Notes under the pieces: model-generated
Told to the model about the DNA's origin: nothing
Databases searched by the model: none
Seen by the model: the letters and a program-made list of their open reading frames with translations, nothing else
Source of the DNA: JBHELT01 sp046262935
GTDB lineage: Bacteria > Actinomycetota > CADDZG01 > JAHWKV01
DNA: 54,212 nt
Assembly (NCBI GenBank): GCA_046262935.1
Contig: JBHELT010000048.1
Location: 1 to 54,212 of the forward strand
Reading direction: 5' to 3'
Shown: positions 1 through 7,007 of the stretch, piece after piece
Layout of the letters: each line of letters begins with the position of its first letter
How positions within the stretch are numbered: the first letter of the stretch is position 1
Program-made: the position numbers and the translations under genes

Positions 1-2
1 CA

Positions 3-1259
3 GGGGCCGACCCAAAATCTGTTACTCACATCAGTATCCCTTGCCCAAGTTCGATAGCGGTGAACCAAACGACCGCCAAAGCGTATGTTGTTGGATGTGG
101 TGTTGGAGTTGTCGACCTCACGACAAATAAGGTGGTTGGCACCCTACGCACCTACTCCGAAGTATGGGCAATCGCCGTGGACTCGGTGCGCAATCGCGTC
201 TTTGTGATTGAAGAGAATGCGAGTGTTCACAAGGTTTGGATGGACATTTTTGACGGACGTACAAATGCGTGGGTCAACGAGATACCTCTGCCAAGTCATT
301 CGTACGGCGTCGCGGTCAACTCGAAGACCGGCAAGGTTTACGTCACGAACTATTATTCAGACAGCGTGACGGTGATCGACGAAGCAACCAACACCATTGT
401 CGATACATTCGATCCATCACCCGGCGAACCTTCTTATCCCTACGATGTCGTCGTCAACGAAACGACCAACCGCGTTTACGTTTCAACTGACTTCGCCATC
501 CCGACCTTCGACTACGTGGGGGCGGTTTATGCGGTCGATGGAGCAAACGATTCCGCCATCGGAAGAATTTCACTTGAAGATAAAGCCTCAGCACCAGCAT
601 GGCTTTCCGTTGACGAGAGGAACAACCGGTTGTACGCGGCGACCTACTTCTCCCCGCGTGTCTATGGGATAGACACTTCTACCAATAGCCTCATCGCAAA
701 GATAGATGCGGCTCCATACCGGCTCGCTGGAGTCACGATCGATCCCAGAATCAACCGCGTATACGTGAGCGCCGGATCGGGGGACTGGCCCAATACCCCA
801 GACCAGCTGCTCACCATCGACGAGACCACCAACAAGATACTCAGCCGAACCCGGATCGATGGAGTTGCCGAAGGTGTCGCCCAGTACCAGGCGGGCTATG
901 AGGTTCTGGTCGCAAGTTACTTCGGGGGCTACATTGACGTGTTGATAGAGGACCCCGACGCACCCGTTCTTTCGATGGGAACTCCTGCGCCTTCATTCAT
1001 GCATCCCGGCTCTCAGGTGACCGGCACCGTCACCGATGACTTATCGGGCGTGAGGGATGTTGAGGTGACGTTCGCAGGAACCGGTCTCACGGTTCGTGCG
1101 GCGACGCTGAACTGCGCGTCCACCGCCAACCTTTCCTGCACCTGGACTGCCAAGGTCCCCGACCTGCCCGGGGCATTCACCGTACGAGCAAAGGCAACCG
1201 ACCGAGCGGGTGCAACCCAAGACATCGGGAGCCTTGGAGCGATAACGGTCATTCCTTGA
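3..1259 (+). CDS. YVTN-type beta-propeller protein, 5' end outside window
   Basis: The frame is open from base 3, and the first residues (PSSIAVN, TTAKAYV) already match a beta-propeller blade, so the true start lies upstream and the internal GTG at 60 is not it. Repeats of the type 'AVN..T.KVYVTN...VTVID..TN.IV' recur about every 45 residues, as in YncE/40-residue YVTN proteins, which are usually exported or surface-bound. The last ~100 residues, after 'DAPVLSMG', look like an Ig/cadherin-like domain ('GTVTDDLSGVRDVEV'). Function is unknown; such proteins often bind ligands or sit on the cell surface. No catalytic residues can be assigned. Confidence 0.8.
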   Translation, partial: GADPKSVTHISIPCPSSIAVNQTTAKAYVVGCGVGVVDLTTNKVVGTLRTYSEVWAIAVDSVRNRVFVIEENASVHKVWMDIFDGRTNAWVNEIPLPSHSYGVAVNSKTGKVYVTNYYSDSVTVIDEATNTIVDTFDPSPGEPSYPYDVVVNETTNRVYVSTDFAIPTFDYVGAVYAVDGANDSAIGRISLEDKASAPAWLSVDERNNRLYAATYFSPRVYGIDTSTNSLIAKIDAAPYRLAGVTIDPRINRVYVSAGSGDWPNTPDQLLTIDETTNKILSRTRIDGVAEGVAQYQAGYEVLVASYFGGYIDVLIEDPDAPVLSMGTPAPSFMHPGSQVTGTVTDDLSGVRDVEVTFAGTGLTVRAATLNCASTANLSCTWTAKVPDLPGAFTVRAKATDRAGATQDIGSLGAITVIP

Positions 1260-1510
1260 GAGTTCCCCGACCCAGCGGTGGTTACATCCGGCCGGATTTA
1301 GATCCTGGAAGCATGACTGCGTTTGGGAGATGGAGGGACGGGTTGGGCCTCTTTGCATCTCAGGCTTCCCCCTAGATATCCACCTGCTCTGCCCAAATCT
1401 CGAAGGCTGGTGAGGTTCGACCTCCAGTAGCGCCCACCAGGGATCGCCGGGCGCGTGTCCTGACCGCCCGCCTCCCAATTACCGGAAGCGGGCTAGCGGC
1501 CACATGAAAT
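1260..1510. other. 251-bp non-coding gap
   Basis: Convergent gap between the beta-propeller gene and vapC1. Open frames here have no protein-like composition. It holds a 12-bp palindrome (ATCCGGCCGGAT, 1286-1297) but no clear terminator followed by a T run. Confidence 0.5.
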
Positions 1511-1903
1511 CTATTCTCGGATGTTGTGGATCGTTGCGGTGAGCTGCGCCCTCGCGAGAGGTCCGTCAGCGGTTACGATTTCGCCCGCGACGGCGACGGC
1601 GGCGGCAACGTAGAGCGCGTCGTACACCGAGAGGTTGTCCCGCAAACCGAACGCAGCAATGAGGAGCGGGCGGTGAGAAAGCCGGGCGAATGGCCACGCC
1701 CTGAGCATGTCTACCGCTTCGCCAGCTCGTTGCACCGAAACCACGCCTTGGAGCGTCTTGCGGCGGATGAAGGAGAGCACTTCGGCATCGATCAGCTCGG
1801 GCGCAACGACCACTTCGTTAGCGATCAGATTCAGAGCCCGTTCGCCGAGCGGGGTGCGAAAGAGCACCTCGGCCGCTGCCGAAGCGTCGATCACGTACGT
1901 CAA
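1511..1903 (-). CDS. vapC: VapC-type PIN-domain toxin (pair 1)
   Basis: 130-residue PIN-domain ribonuclease. The N-terminus 'MTYVIDASAAAEVL' carries the first acidic residue of the active site. 'PELIDAEVLSFIRR' carries the conserved Glu, and 'LSVYDALYVAAA' then 'IVTADGPLA' carry the C-terminal Asp residues that bind Mg2+. Family members cleave tRNA or rRNA when their antitoxin is degraded. Its ATG overlaps the stop of the upstream antitoxin gene by 4 bp (ATGA), the usual operon arrangement. Identification as a type II toxin is firm. The RNA target cannot be read from sequence. Confidence 0.9.
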   Translation of the reverse strand: MTYVIDASAAAEVLFRTPLGERALNLIANEVVVAPELIDAEVLSFIRRKTLQGVVSVQRAGEAVDMLRAWPFARLSHRPLLIAAFGLRDNLSVYDALYVAAAVAVAGEIVTADGPLARAQLTATIHNIRE

Positions 1904-2181
1904 CCGCTCTTGCGCGCCTTGCTTCGATGGCGAGTATCAAGTTCGACGTCGCGCCCTCCACGAATCTCTTCGATGTCACGGGCGGCAGGCCGATCGAGCA
2001 CAACTGCGCTGAGTCGGGCGAGTCGGCGACGGAATTCAGCAGGCGACGGAACGCTAAGGTCGCGCTCGATGAGAGCAAGAAGATAGTCGCTCATGCTGCG
2101 GCCCTCTTTGCGCGCGCGTCGTCTGACGCGTTCGCGAATCTCAATGGGTACGCCTCGTATCTGAATGTTGGTCGTTTCCAT
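1900..2181 (-). CDS. vapB: FitA/VapB-like ribbon-helix-helix antitoxin (pair 1)
   Basis: 93 residues. The N-terminal half 'TTNIQIRGVPIEIRERVR' followed by 'GRSMSDYLLALIERDL' is a ribbon-helix-helix DNA-binding domain of the FitA/VapB kind. The C-terminal part would wrap the toxin. It is translationally coupled to vapC1. The start ATG at 2181 lies 6 nt after a -10 hexamer, so the mRNA should be leaderless. A perfect inverted repeat fills the promoter spacer just upstream, consistent with autorepression. Confidence 0.88.
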   Translation of the reverse strand: METTNIQIRGVPIEIRERVRRRARKEGRSMSDYLLALIERDLSVPSPAEFRRRLARLSAVVLDRPAARDIEEIRGGRDVELDTRHRSKARKSG

Positions 2182-2187
2182 GTTGGC

Positions 2188-2216
2188 AAGCTAGCATGCA
2201 AAATGCATGCTGTCAA
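2188..2216 (-). promoter_or_regulatory. vapBC1 promoter with nested operator palindrome
   Basis: Read on the minus strand: -35 TTGACA (2216-2211), a 17-nt spacer, and -10 TAGCTT (2193-2188), with the vapB1 ATG 6 nt further on. The perfect inverted repeat AGCATGCA-AAA-TGCATGCT (plus-strand 2193-2211) fills the spacer and touches one base of each hexamer. A ribbon-helix-helix dimer pair bound there would block RNA polymerase. The sequence is directly seen; binding is inferred. Confidence 0.8.
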
Positions 2217-2265
2217 AGGACTGGAGGTTAAGCGCGGCCCTTGTGGACGATTTCCCCTAGAGTTG

Positions 2266-2289
2266 GTACATTTGACACATGAAACGTAC
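2266..2289 (+). promoter_or_regulatory. Imperfect inverted repeat over the vapB2 start; -10 TACATT
   Basis: Arms GTACATTT and AAACGTAC are complementary at 7 of 8 positions around an 8-nt centre that contains the ATG at 2279. A -10-like TACATT (2267-2272) lies 6 nt before the ATG, so this is a candidate operator for an autoregulated, leaderless vapBC2 transcript. No good -35 is seen. Confidence 0.45.
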
Positions 2290-2509
2290 AAATCTTGTGT
2301 TAGATGAGCAAGTCTTGGACGAAGTCTTGAGGTTGAGTGGCGAAAGGACGTACTCCAAGGCCGTCGGCCGAGCTCTCGCTGACTTCGTCAGCAGAGCCGA
2401 AGCAGGCCGCATCTTGGAACTGGCTGGCTCCGGACTTTGGCAGGGCGACCTTTCCAACATGCGACGAGACCCGCGCCCTGGTCGCAAACCCAAGCGTGCT
2501 GCTGGTTGA
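2279..2509 (+). CDS. vapB: VapB-family antitoxin (pair 2)
   Basis: 76 residues. 'MKRTNLVLDEQVLDEVLRLSG' with 'TYSKAVGRALADFV' is the VapB (type II antitoxin, MetJ/RHH-like) fold, unlike the FitA-type antitoxin of the neighbouring pair. The tail 'SGLWQGDLSNMRRD' is the usual toxin-contacting segment. The gene overlaps the following vapC by 14 bp. It is transcribed away from pair 1 across a 97-bp gap. Confidence 0.85.
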   Translation: MKRTNLVLDEQVLDEVLRLSGERTYSKAVGRALADFVSRAEAGRILELAGSGLWQGDLSNMRRDPRPGRKPKRAAG

Positions 2510-2894
2510 CAGCTCGGTCTGGATCGAGATCTTCCGAAGACCCAGTCGGATCGCACCTGCTTCCAGCTTCGATATCGAAGAGGTCGTGACGTGTCTGCCA
2601 GTGATCCAAGAGGTGTTGCAGGGCTTCAAACAGGAAGATGCATTTGCCATCGCGCGCAACTCGATGCTGGCTTTCCCTCTCGTGGAGTCTCCTATGGATC
2701 TCGATGTTTTCGTCGCCGCAGCAGACCTTTACAGAACCGCAAGGCGCGCCGGATTGTCGATCCGGTCAGGTGTCGACTGTGTCATCGCGGTCTGCGCTTT
2801 GCGCAACAGGCTCACCGTTCTGCATCACGATCGAGACTTCGACCTGCTGGCCCAAGTGTCACCATTACAGGCTCAACAGATCGGTCTGTCCTAG
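2496..2894 (+). CDS. vapC: VapC-type PIN-domain toxin (pair 2)
   Basis: 132-residue PIN ribonuclease starting at the GTG at 2496, which gives the canonical N-terminus 'VLLVDSSVWIEIFR'. The frame is open much further 5', but that part only shadows the antitoxin gene. Conserved acidic residues: Asp in 'LLVDSS', Glu in 'CLPVIQEVLQG', Asp in 'SGVDCVIAVCA' and Asp in 'VLHHDRDFD'. It is coupled to vapB2 by overlap. Expected activity is Mg2+-dependent RNA cleavage; the target is unknown. Confidence 0.88.
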   Translation: MLLVDSSVWIEIFRRPSRIAPASSFDIEEVVTCLPVIQEVLQGFKQEDAFAIARNSMLAFPLVESPMDLDVFVAAADLYRTARRAGLSIRSGVDCVIAVCALRNRLTVLHHDRDFDLLAQVSPLQAQQIGLS

Positions 2895-2919
2895 GACTCG
2901 CGTAATAAACTCCGCCCCA

Positions 2920-3801
2920 ATGCAAGAGAATCGAATGCTGGAAACCGCACTCGGCCGGGTCGAGATCCGCGAGGCAGGAACGGGGCCGCTGTTGATTGCG
3001 ATGCATGGACACGGCTACGGCTCCGGTCCCCACAACTACGCTTGGCTTGCGGATGAACTTCCAGGTCACCGCGTAGTTACGTTGGCACGTCCCGGTTATG
3101 GACGAACTCCTGTTGCGACCGCGCCGACATTTCCCGAGCAAGGCCGGCTGGCGATCGCTATCGCCGACGCGCTCGAGGTCGACAAGTGCGTCGTGTTGGG
3201 AGCTTCAAATGGGGGGCCCGCCGCCTTGTGGGCGGCGACTGAGTTTCCCGATCGTGTCGCGGGTGCGGTTTTCTGGTGCTCGGTGGCCACGCCGCTGATC
3301 CCACCAGACGCCCCGCGGGAAATACCGAGCGAAGAAGAGATGAACTCGGATCACGAAAACTTCATTTCGACCTATCGAGCTGCGGTCGATCTCCTAAGTC
3401 AACCGGAGGTTCGATTTGAGGGACCCATATTGGCGATAGCGAAGTCGGTTCTTTCCGATGATGAGATCGACTCGGTTCAAAGCGACCCGGCTTTCATCGC
3501 GCGCATGCGCGACTACCAGAACGGCAGGATCCTGGGCGCGCCAGGCTTTGACGGAATGCGAAATGATGAGGTCGAGAACCTTGCCGACGGTACACGGCGC
3601 CGCAAGCTTCTGACTGTTCCAGCTCTGGTGCAGCATGGCGACGCCGACAAGAATGTGCCCATCGAGCACGGCAGGTTTCTGGCTGATCTATCGAACTCGG
3701 TCGAGATGCATGTGGTCAAGGGCGGAAGTCATGCCTTCTTCCTTACGTTTCGCAATGAGACAGTGGATCGGCTTAGAGACTTCCTTTCGCGGATCTCGTG
3801 A
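2920..3801 (+). CDS. Alpha/beta-hydrolase
   Basis: 293 residues with the alpha/beta-hydrolase fold. The oxyanion-region motif 'MHGHGYGSG' is followed by nucleophile elbow 'LGASNGGP' (Ser), a late acid in 'QHGDADKNVP' (Asp) and 'GGSHAFF' (His). The ATG at 2920 is preferred over upstream in-frame codons, which overlap vapC2 in another frame. A TAAACT hexamer (2906-2911) ends 8 nt before it; ATG 2935 is an alternative. The substrate cannot be told: esterase, lactonase, epoxide hydrolase and haloperoxidase-like members all share these motifs. It converges on the mannosyltransferase gene. Confidence 0.8.
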   Translation: MQENRMLETALGRVEIREAGTGPLLIAMHGHGYGSGPHNYAWLADELPGHRVVTLARPGYGRTPVATAPTFPEQGRLAIAIADALEVDKCVVLGASNGGPAALWAATEFPDRVAGAVFWCSVATPLIPPDAPREIPSEEEMNSDHENFISTYRAAVDLLSQPEVRFEGPILAIAKSVLSDDEIDSVQSDPAFIARMRDYQNGRILGAPGFDGMRNDEVENLADGTRRRKLLTVPALVQHGDADKNVPIEHGRFLADLSNSVEMHVVKGGSHAFFLTFRNETVDRLRDFLSRIS

Positions 3802-3860
3802 TAACCCACATCTTGGCGCCTGAACAGGCATTTGCACGATCCGGTGGGCTGCGGCCCTTT

Positions 3861-5495
3861 CTATATCCAGCTGCTGAACCACATCCGGCTCTGCCATAGG
3901 TCGCGTCGCAGACCAACCGCTGCGATCACCGGATAGAAATAGATGAGTAAGCCAACAACGCCGATCGCCAGGTATCCCCAAACGAACCACTTCGCGATCT
4001 TGCCTTTCTCGCGGAGGGCTCCCAGGGCCCCCGCGAGCGCGATCATCATGAACGGCACCACCGGCGTCATGTAAAAGAAGAACAGCGGCCTTGTAACCAG
4101 CAGCCAAGGCAGGTATTGCGTCCCCCATCCGAGGGCCACCAGCCGCTCAGGTCGCCACCGGCTCGGCCTGAACGTTTGGAACAGCAGCCAGATCGCTGCA
4201 AGAAGAGATGCCCACCAAGTCGCCGGGTTGCCGAAGGCGAGTATGTGCGTCGCTTTGGGCGTGCCTTCGAAGTAGTACGCGATTGGCCGTTTCACCAACG
4301 GCCATGTCCACGCCTTCGACTTGTAGGTATGTGTTGCTTTCAAGGTCAGGTGATACGCCAACATCCTTTGCTGAAGGTCCACGAACGCGAGGGAGGTGCC
4401 GACAACACCCGTCTTGCACTGCCCATGTGCAACACCGAGGTTCAATCTAGGGATGTCATCCGGATTGGTTTTCGATTTCACGTACTCAACCGGTTCCGGC
4501 CCTCTATATGGACATGGCGACGCCATCTGATCGGCGAAGTAACTCGAATATGAAGTGAGATAGATGATGACCGGCACGACCAATAGCGCTAACGCCGACA
4601 TCACCACTTCCCACAGCGTTGAGCGTTTGGGAGCCGAGAGTTGCTGAGCCATCCTCTGTTCGTGATCGGCCTCGGATACCTGCGATCGTGTGAACCTGCG
4701 TTGAGCCACTATCCACACCGCGGTGATCGCTAGTGCTCCAAGTAGCGCCCAAAGGGCAGACCATTTGACGGCCAAGGCGAGTCCGAATGCAGACCCTGCA
4801 GCGAACCGCCATTCGATCTCCCGAGCTGGAGGCTCCCCAGGGAAAGGGAGTCTGTAGTGATCCCTAGATGCAAGCAGTCGCTCGCGGTCGAAGGCTAAGA
4901 ACAGGAAACCTAAGACAACGAAGAAGGCCTGAAAGATGTCGAGCATCGCGATGCGACTTTGCACAAGGAGCAGGAAATCGGTTCCCACCAAGAAGCCGGC
5001 TACCGCAGCGATCCAAGCGTCCTTGAATAGTTTGCGGGCGAGCAGGTAGATGAGCAAGATCATCAAAGTGCCAAAGACGGCCGACATGACGCGCCACCCG
5101 AATGAGTTGTAGCCGAAGATCTTGATTCCGACCGCGATGATCCACTTGCCAAGCGGAGGGTGCACGTACGATTGCTCGGTGGATTGTTTGAGGTTGCAGT
5201 AGTCCTGGCCATAGCCGAGGTAAAGACATGCGTCCTTGGCGTAGTAGGTCTCATCGAAAACCACTGTGGGGGGCTGCGACAGCCTTACGAACCTTAAAAG
5301 GCCCCCGCTCGCGAGGACAAGAAGGAGAACGATCACCTGCGCGAAGGTCCATCTCGACGCGTCGACGGGCAGCAGGGTCGATGAAGCGGGTGGGTCTTGA
5401 GGGGCCGGTTCGCCAGTCTCGGGTGGAGCTTGGATGTCTTGGTCTCCTGGAACGCGAGGATTTTGCGTCAGTATAGCCAGCGCATGTTGAACCAC
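3861..5495 (-). CDS. pmt: Dolichyl-phosphate-mannose--protein mannosyltransferase (GT39)
   Basis: Integral membrane GT39 enzyme that transfers mannose from polyprenyl-phosphate-mannose to Ser/Thr of exported proteins. 'VVFDETYYAKDA' holds the catalytic Asp-Glu pair in the first periplasmic loop after TM1 ('VIVLLLVLASGG'). 'EQSYVHPPLGKWII' and about ten further hydrophobic segments match the family. With the GTG at 5495 as start it is ~544 residues, slightly longer than M. tuberculosis Rv1002c. The frame is open further upstream, but that region overlaps the DUF192 gene antisense. The position next to rsmI is conserved in actinobacteria. Start confidence is low. Confidence 0.88.
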   Translation of the reverse strand: MVQHALAILTQNPRVPGDQDIQAPPETGEPAPQDPPASSTLLPVDASRWTFAQVIVLLLVLASGGLLRFVRLSQPPTVVFDETYYAKDACLYLGYGQDYCNLKQSTEQSYVHPPLGKWIIAVGIKIFGYNSFGWRVMSAVFGTLMILLIYLLARKLFKDAWIAAVAGFLVGTDFLLLVQSRIAMLDIFQAFFVVLGFLFLAFDRERLLASRDHYRLPFPGEPPAREIEWRFAAGSAFGLALAVKWSALWALLGALAITAVWIVAQRRFTRSQVSEADHEQRMAQQLSAPKRSTLWEVVMSALALLVVPVIIYLTSYSSYFADQMASPCPYRGPEPVEYVKSKTNPDDIPRLNLGVAHGQCKTGVVGTSLAFVDLQQRMLAYHLTLKATHTYKSKAWTWPLVKRPIAYYFEGTPKATHILAFGNPATWWASLLAAIWLLFQTFRPSRWRPERLVALGWGTQYLPWLLVTRPLFFFYMTPVVPFMMIALAGALGALREKGKIAKWFVWGYLAIGVVGLLIYFYPVIAAVGLRRDLWQSRMWFSSWI

Positions 5496-5840
5496 CGGGT
5501 ACGTTCGCGCATGTTTCGCGTCGATGGCCAAGGTCAGCAGATCGAAGTCTTCGAGCCCATCTCGACGCGCGGGCGTATGCGTGGCCTGCTTGGTTCGGCC
5601 CCCCTGGGGCCGAACCAAGCGTTGATGCTGAAGACCAAGCAGATCCACACCATCGGCATGAACCACGCCATCGATGTGGTCTACCTCGACCGCCGTTTGA
5701 AAGTGCTTCGCATCGATGAGGTCGCGCCGGGGAAGGTCGGGCCCCTGCTTTTAAGGGCAAGATGGGTGTTGGAACTGACGAAAGGCCAAGCCTCGGTCCT
5801 GGGTATCGCCCTTGGGTCACGTCTAAACGAGTCGGCATGA
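5484..5840 (+). CDS. DUF192 family protein
   Basis: About 118 residues. 'RGLLGSAPLGPNQALML' and 'QIHTIGMNHAIDVVYLD' are hallmarks of DUF192, a small beta-barrel family of unknown function, often exported elsewhere. The C-terminus 'VLELTKGQASVLGIALG' also fits. Possible starts are ATG 5484 (TATAGC hexamer ending 6 nt before it) and ATG 5511. The 5' end abuts or overlaps the divergent pmt start. Its stop overlaps the rsmI start (ATGA), so the two are probably co-transcribed. A perfect 15-bp inverted repeat lies inside the coding sequence. Confidence 0.82.
   Translation: MLNHRVRSRMFRVDGQGQQIEVFEPISTRGRMRGLLGSAPLGPNQALMLKTKQIHTIGMNHAIDVVYLDRRLKVLRIDEVAPGKVGPLLLRARWVLELTKGQASVLGIALGSRLNESA
5588..5620 (+). 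repeat. Perfect 15-bp inverted repeat with 3-nt loop
   Basis: Arms GCTTGGTTCGGCCCC (5588-5602) and its exact complement (5606-5620) enclose the loop CCT, inside the DUF192 coding region. As RNA it would form a very stable hairpin in the DUF192-rsmI message. No T run follows, so it is not a classical intrinsic terminator. Confidence 0.85.
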
Positions 5841-6688
5841 GCGGGAAGCTTTTCATCTGCGGAACCCCCATTGGCAACCTTGAAGACGTCACCCTGCGAT
5901 TGCTACGAGTACTTGCTGAGGTAGATGTGATAGCCGCCGAGGACACGCGTCGTACTCGTAAACTTCTAACGGCTCATTCGATAACCAATAAGTTGGTGTC
6001 GTTCCACGAACAGAACGAACGTTCGCAAACACCGCGACTCATCGCTTGGTTGATGTCAGGCAAACGCATAGCTCTCGTGACCGATGGTGGCATGCCGGCG
6101 ATCAGCGATCCTGGATACAGATTGGTCAAGGCGTGCGTTGACGCAGATGTTTCGATCGAATTGGTTCCGGGTCCCTCCGCCGTCGTATCGGCTCTTGCGA
6201 TCTCAGGTCTGCCAACCGCACGCTTCTCGTTCGAGGGATTCCTTCCGCGAAAGCAAGGTGACCTCGCCAAACGTTTGCATGCGATCGCCGACGACGACAG
6301 AACCCTGGTCTTCTTCGAAGCCCCCGATCGGCTGGCCGCAACGCTCACAGCGATGCTCGGAGTGTTCGGAACGCGTCGGGCAGCGATCGCGAGGGAGATG
6401 ACGAAGGCGCATGAACAAGTCATCCGCGGGACGATCGATTCTTTGATCGAACACATCGATGAGATCGACTTGAGAGGAGAGGCCACATTGGTGGTCGAGG
6501 GTGCGAGCTATGTCGCCGCAACACTTGATTCAGCGGTTGAGCAGGCTCGCGTTTTGATCGAGTCGGGTATGGGCAAGAGCAAGGCCGCGCAGGAGGCCGC
6601 TAAGTTGACCGGGGTCGGCCGACGTCAGATCTATGAAGCGCTTCTTCAGCCGGCGGCGAATGGGTCCCAGTCGGGTCCGGTTGGTTGA
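5837..6688 (+). CDS. rsmI: 16S rRNA (cytidine-1402 2'-O)-methyltransferase RsmI
   Basis: 283-residue tetrapyrrole-methylase-fold enzyme that 2'-O-methylates C1402 of 16S rRNA using SAM. 'LFICGTPIGNLEDVTLR' is the N-terminal SAM loop, 'IAAEDTRRTRKLL' and 'SFHEQNE' are RsmI signatures, 'VTDGGMPAISDPGYRLV' follows, and 'VPGPSAVVSALAISGLP' closes the active site. The ATG at 5837 overlaps the DUF192 stop. The last 43 bp overlap the convergent abrB gene. Length is normal. Confidence 0.95.
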   Translation: MSGKLFICGTPIGNLEDVTLRLLRVLAEVDVIAAEDTRRTRKLLTAHSITNKLVSFHEQNERSQTPRLIAWLMSGKRIALVTDGGMPAISDPGYRLVKACVDADVSIELVPGPSAVVSALAISGLPTARFSFEGFLPRKQGDLAKRLHAIADDDRTLVFFEAPDRLAATLTAMLGVFGTRRAAIAREMTKAHEQVIRGTIDSLIEHIDEIDLRGEATLVVEGASYVAATLDSAVEQARVLIESGMGKSKAAQEAAKLTGVGRRQIYEALLQPAANGSQSGPVG

Positions 6689-6933
6689 GGAGAGGACCCG
6701 GTTAGGTCTTGGATGCAAGTGGCGCAGATCATCTTGGTTTGGAACTCTTTCAAGTCCGTCGTCGAGTTGCAGAAGACGCAGGACGAGTGTTGCAACGAGA
6801 GAATCACCCGCTCGTTCTCAACTGAGATATCAAGCAGGTCCCCCTCTCGGATCCCGAATGACTTTCGGATCTCCGAAGGCAGAACGATGCGACCTAAGTC
6901 GTCGATCTTTCGGCTGAGCCCAGTGTCCCTCAT
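6646..6933 (-). CDS. AbrB/SpoVT-type regulator with C-terminal zinc ribbon
   Basis: 95 residues from the ATG at 6933. 'LSRKIDDLGRIVLPSEIRK' plus 'FGIREGDLLDISVENERVI' is the swapped-hairpin AbrB DNA-binding domain. The tail has 'CVFC' and, 19 residues on, 'CATC', a four-Cys zinc ribbon found in Gram-positive AbrB relatives. A strong promoter (TTGGCG-17-TATTAT) ends 10 nt before this ATG, which favours it over an in-frame codon at 6984. It is divergent from metG, the same neighbourhood as abrB-metS in Bacillus subtilis. A global transition-state role is only an analogy. Confidence 0.88.
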   Translation of the reverse strand: MRDTGLSRKIDDLGRIVLPSEIRKSFGIREGDLLDISVENERVILSLQHSSCVFCNSTTDLKEFQTKMICATCIQDLTGSSPQPTGPDWDPFAAG

Positions 6934-6943
6934 CTCGTCGGCG

Positions 6944-6972
6944 ATAATATCGCTCAACGCCAGATGCGCCAA
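6944..6972 (-). promoter_or_regulatory. Promoter of the AbrB-type gene
   Basis: Minus strand: -35 TTGGCG (6972-6967), a 17-nt spacer, -10 TATTAT (6949-6944), then 10 nt to the ATG at 6933. It predicts a leaderless or near-leaderless transcript and decides the start. Confidence 0.65.
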
Positions 6973-7007
6973 AGAGGGCGGCATCAGGGGGCGAAGGGGC
7001 CGGATCC

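Noticed and set aside
1041..1478. 145-codon minus-strand frame over the 3' end of the beta-propeller gene
   Set aside because: Composition is not protein-like, no motif is present, and it overlaps a clear gene on the other strand.
2638..2919. 5' extension of the alpha/beta-hydrolase frame
   Set aside because: It lies inside vapC2 in another frame and encodes no hydrolase-like sequence. ATG 2920 gives the family N-terminus.
3802..3860. Intrinsic terminator between the convergent hydrolase and mannosyltransferase genes
   Set aside because: Only a 5-bp dyad (GCCTG-AA-CAGGC) with an impossibly short loop; no T run of useful length.
5496..5666. N-terminal extension of the mannosyltransferase
   Set aside because: It is the antisense of the conserved DUF192 coding region and has no family similarity.
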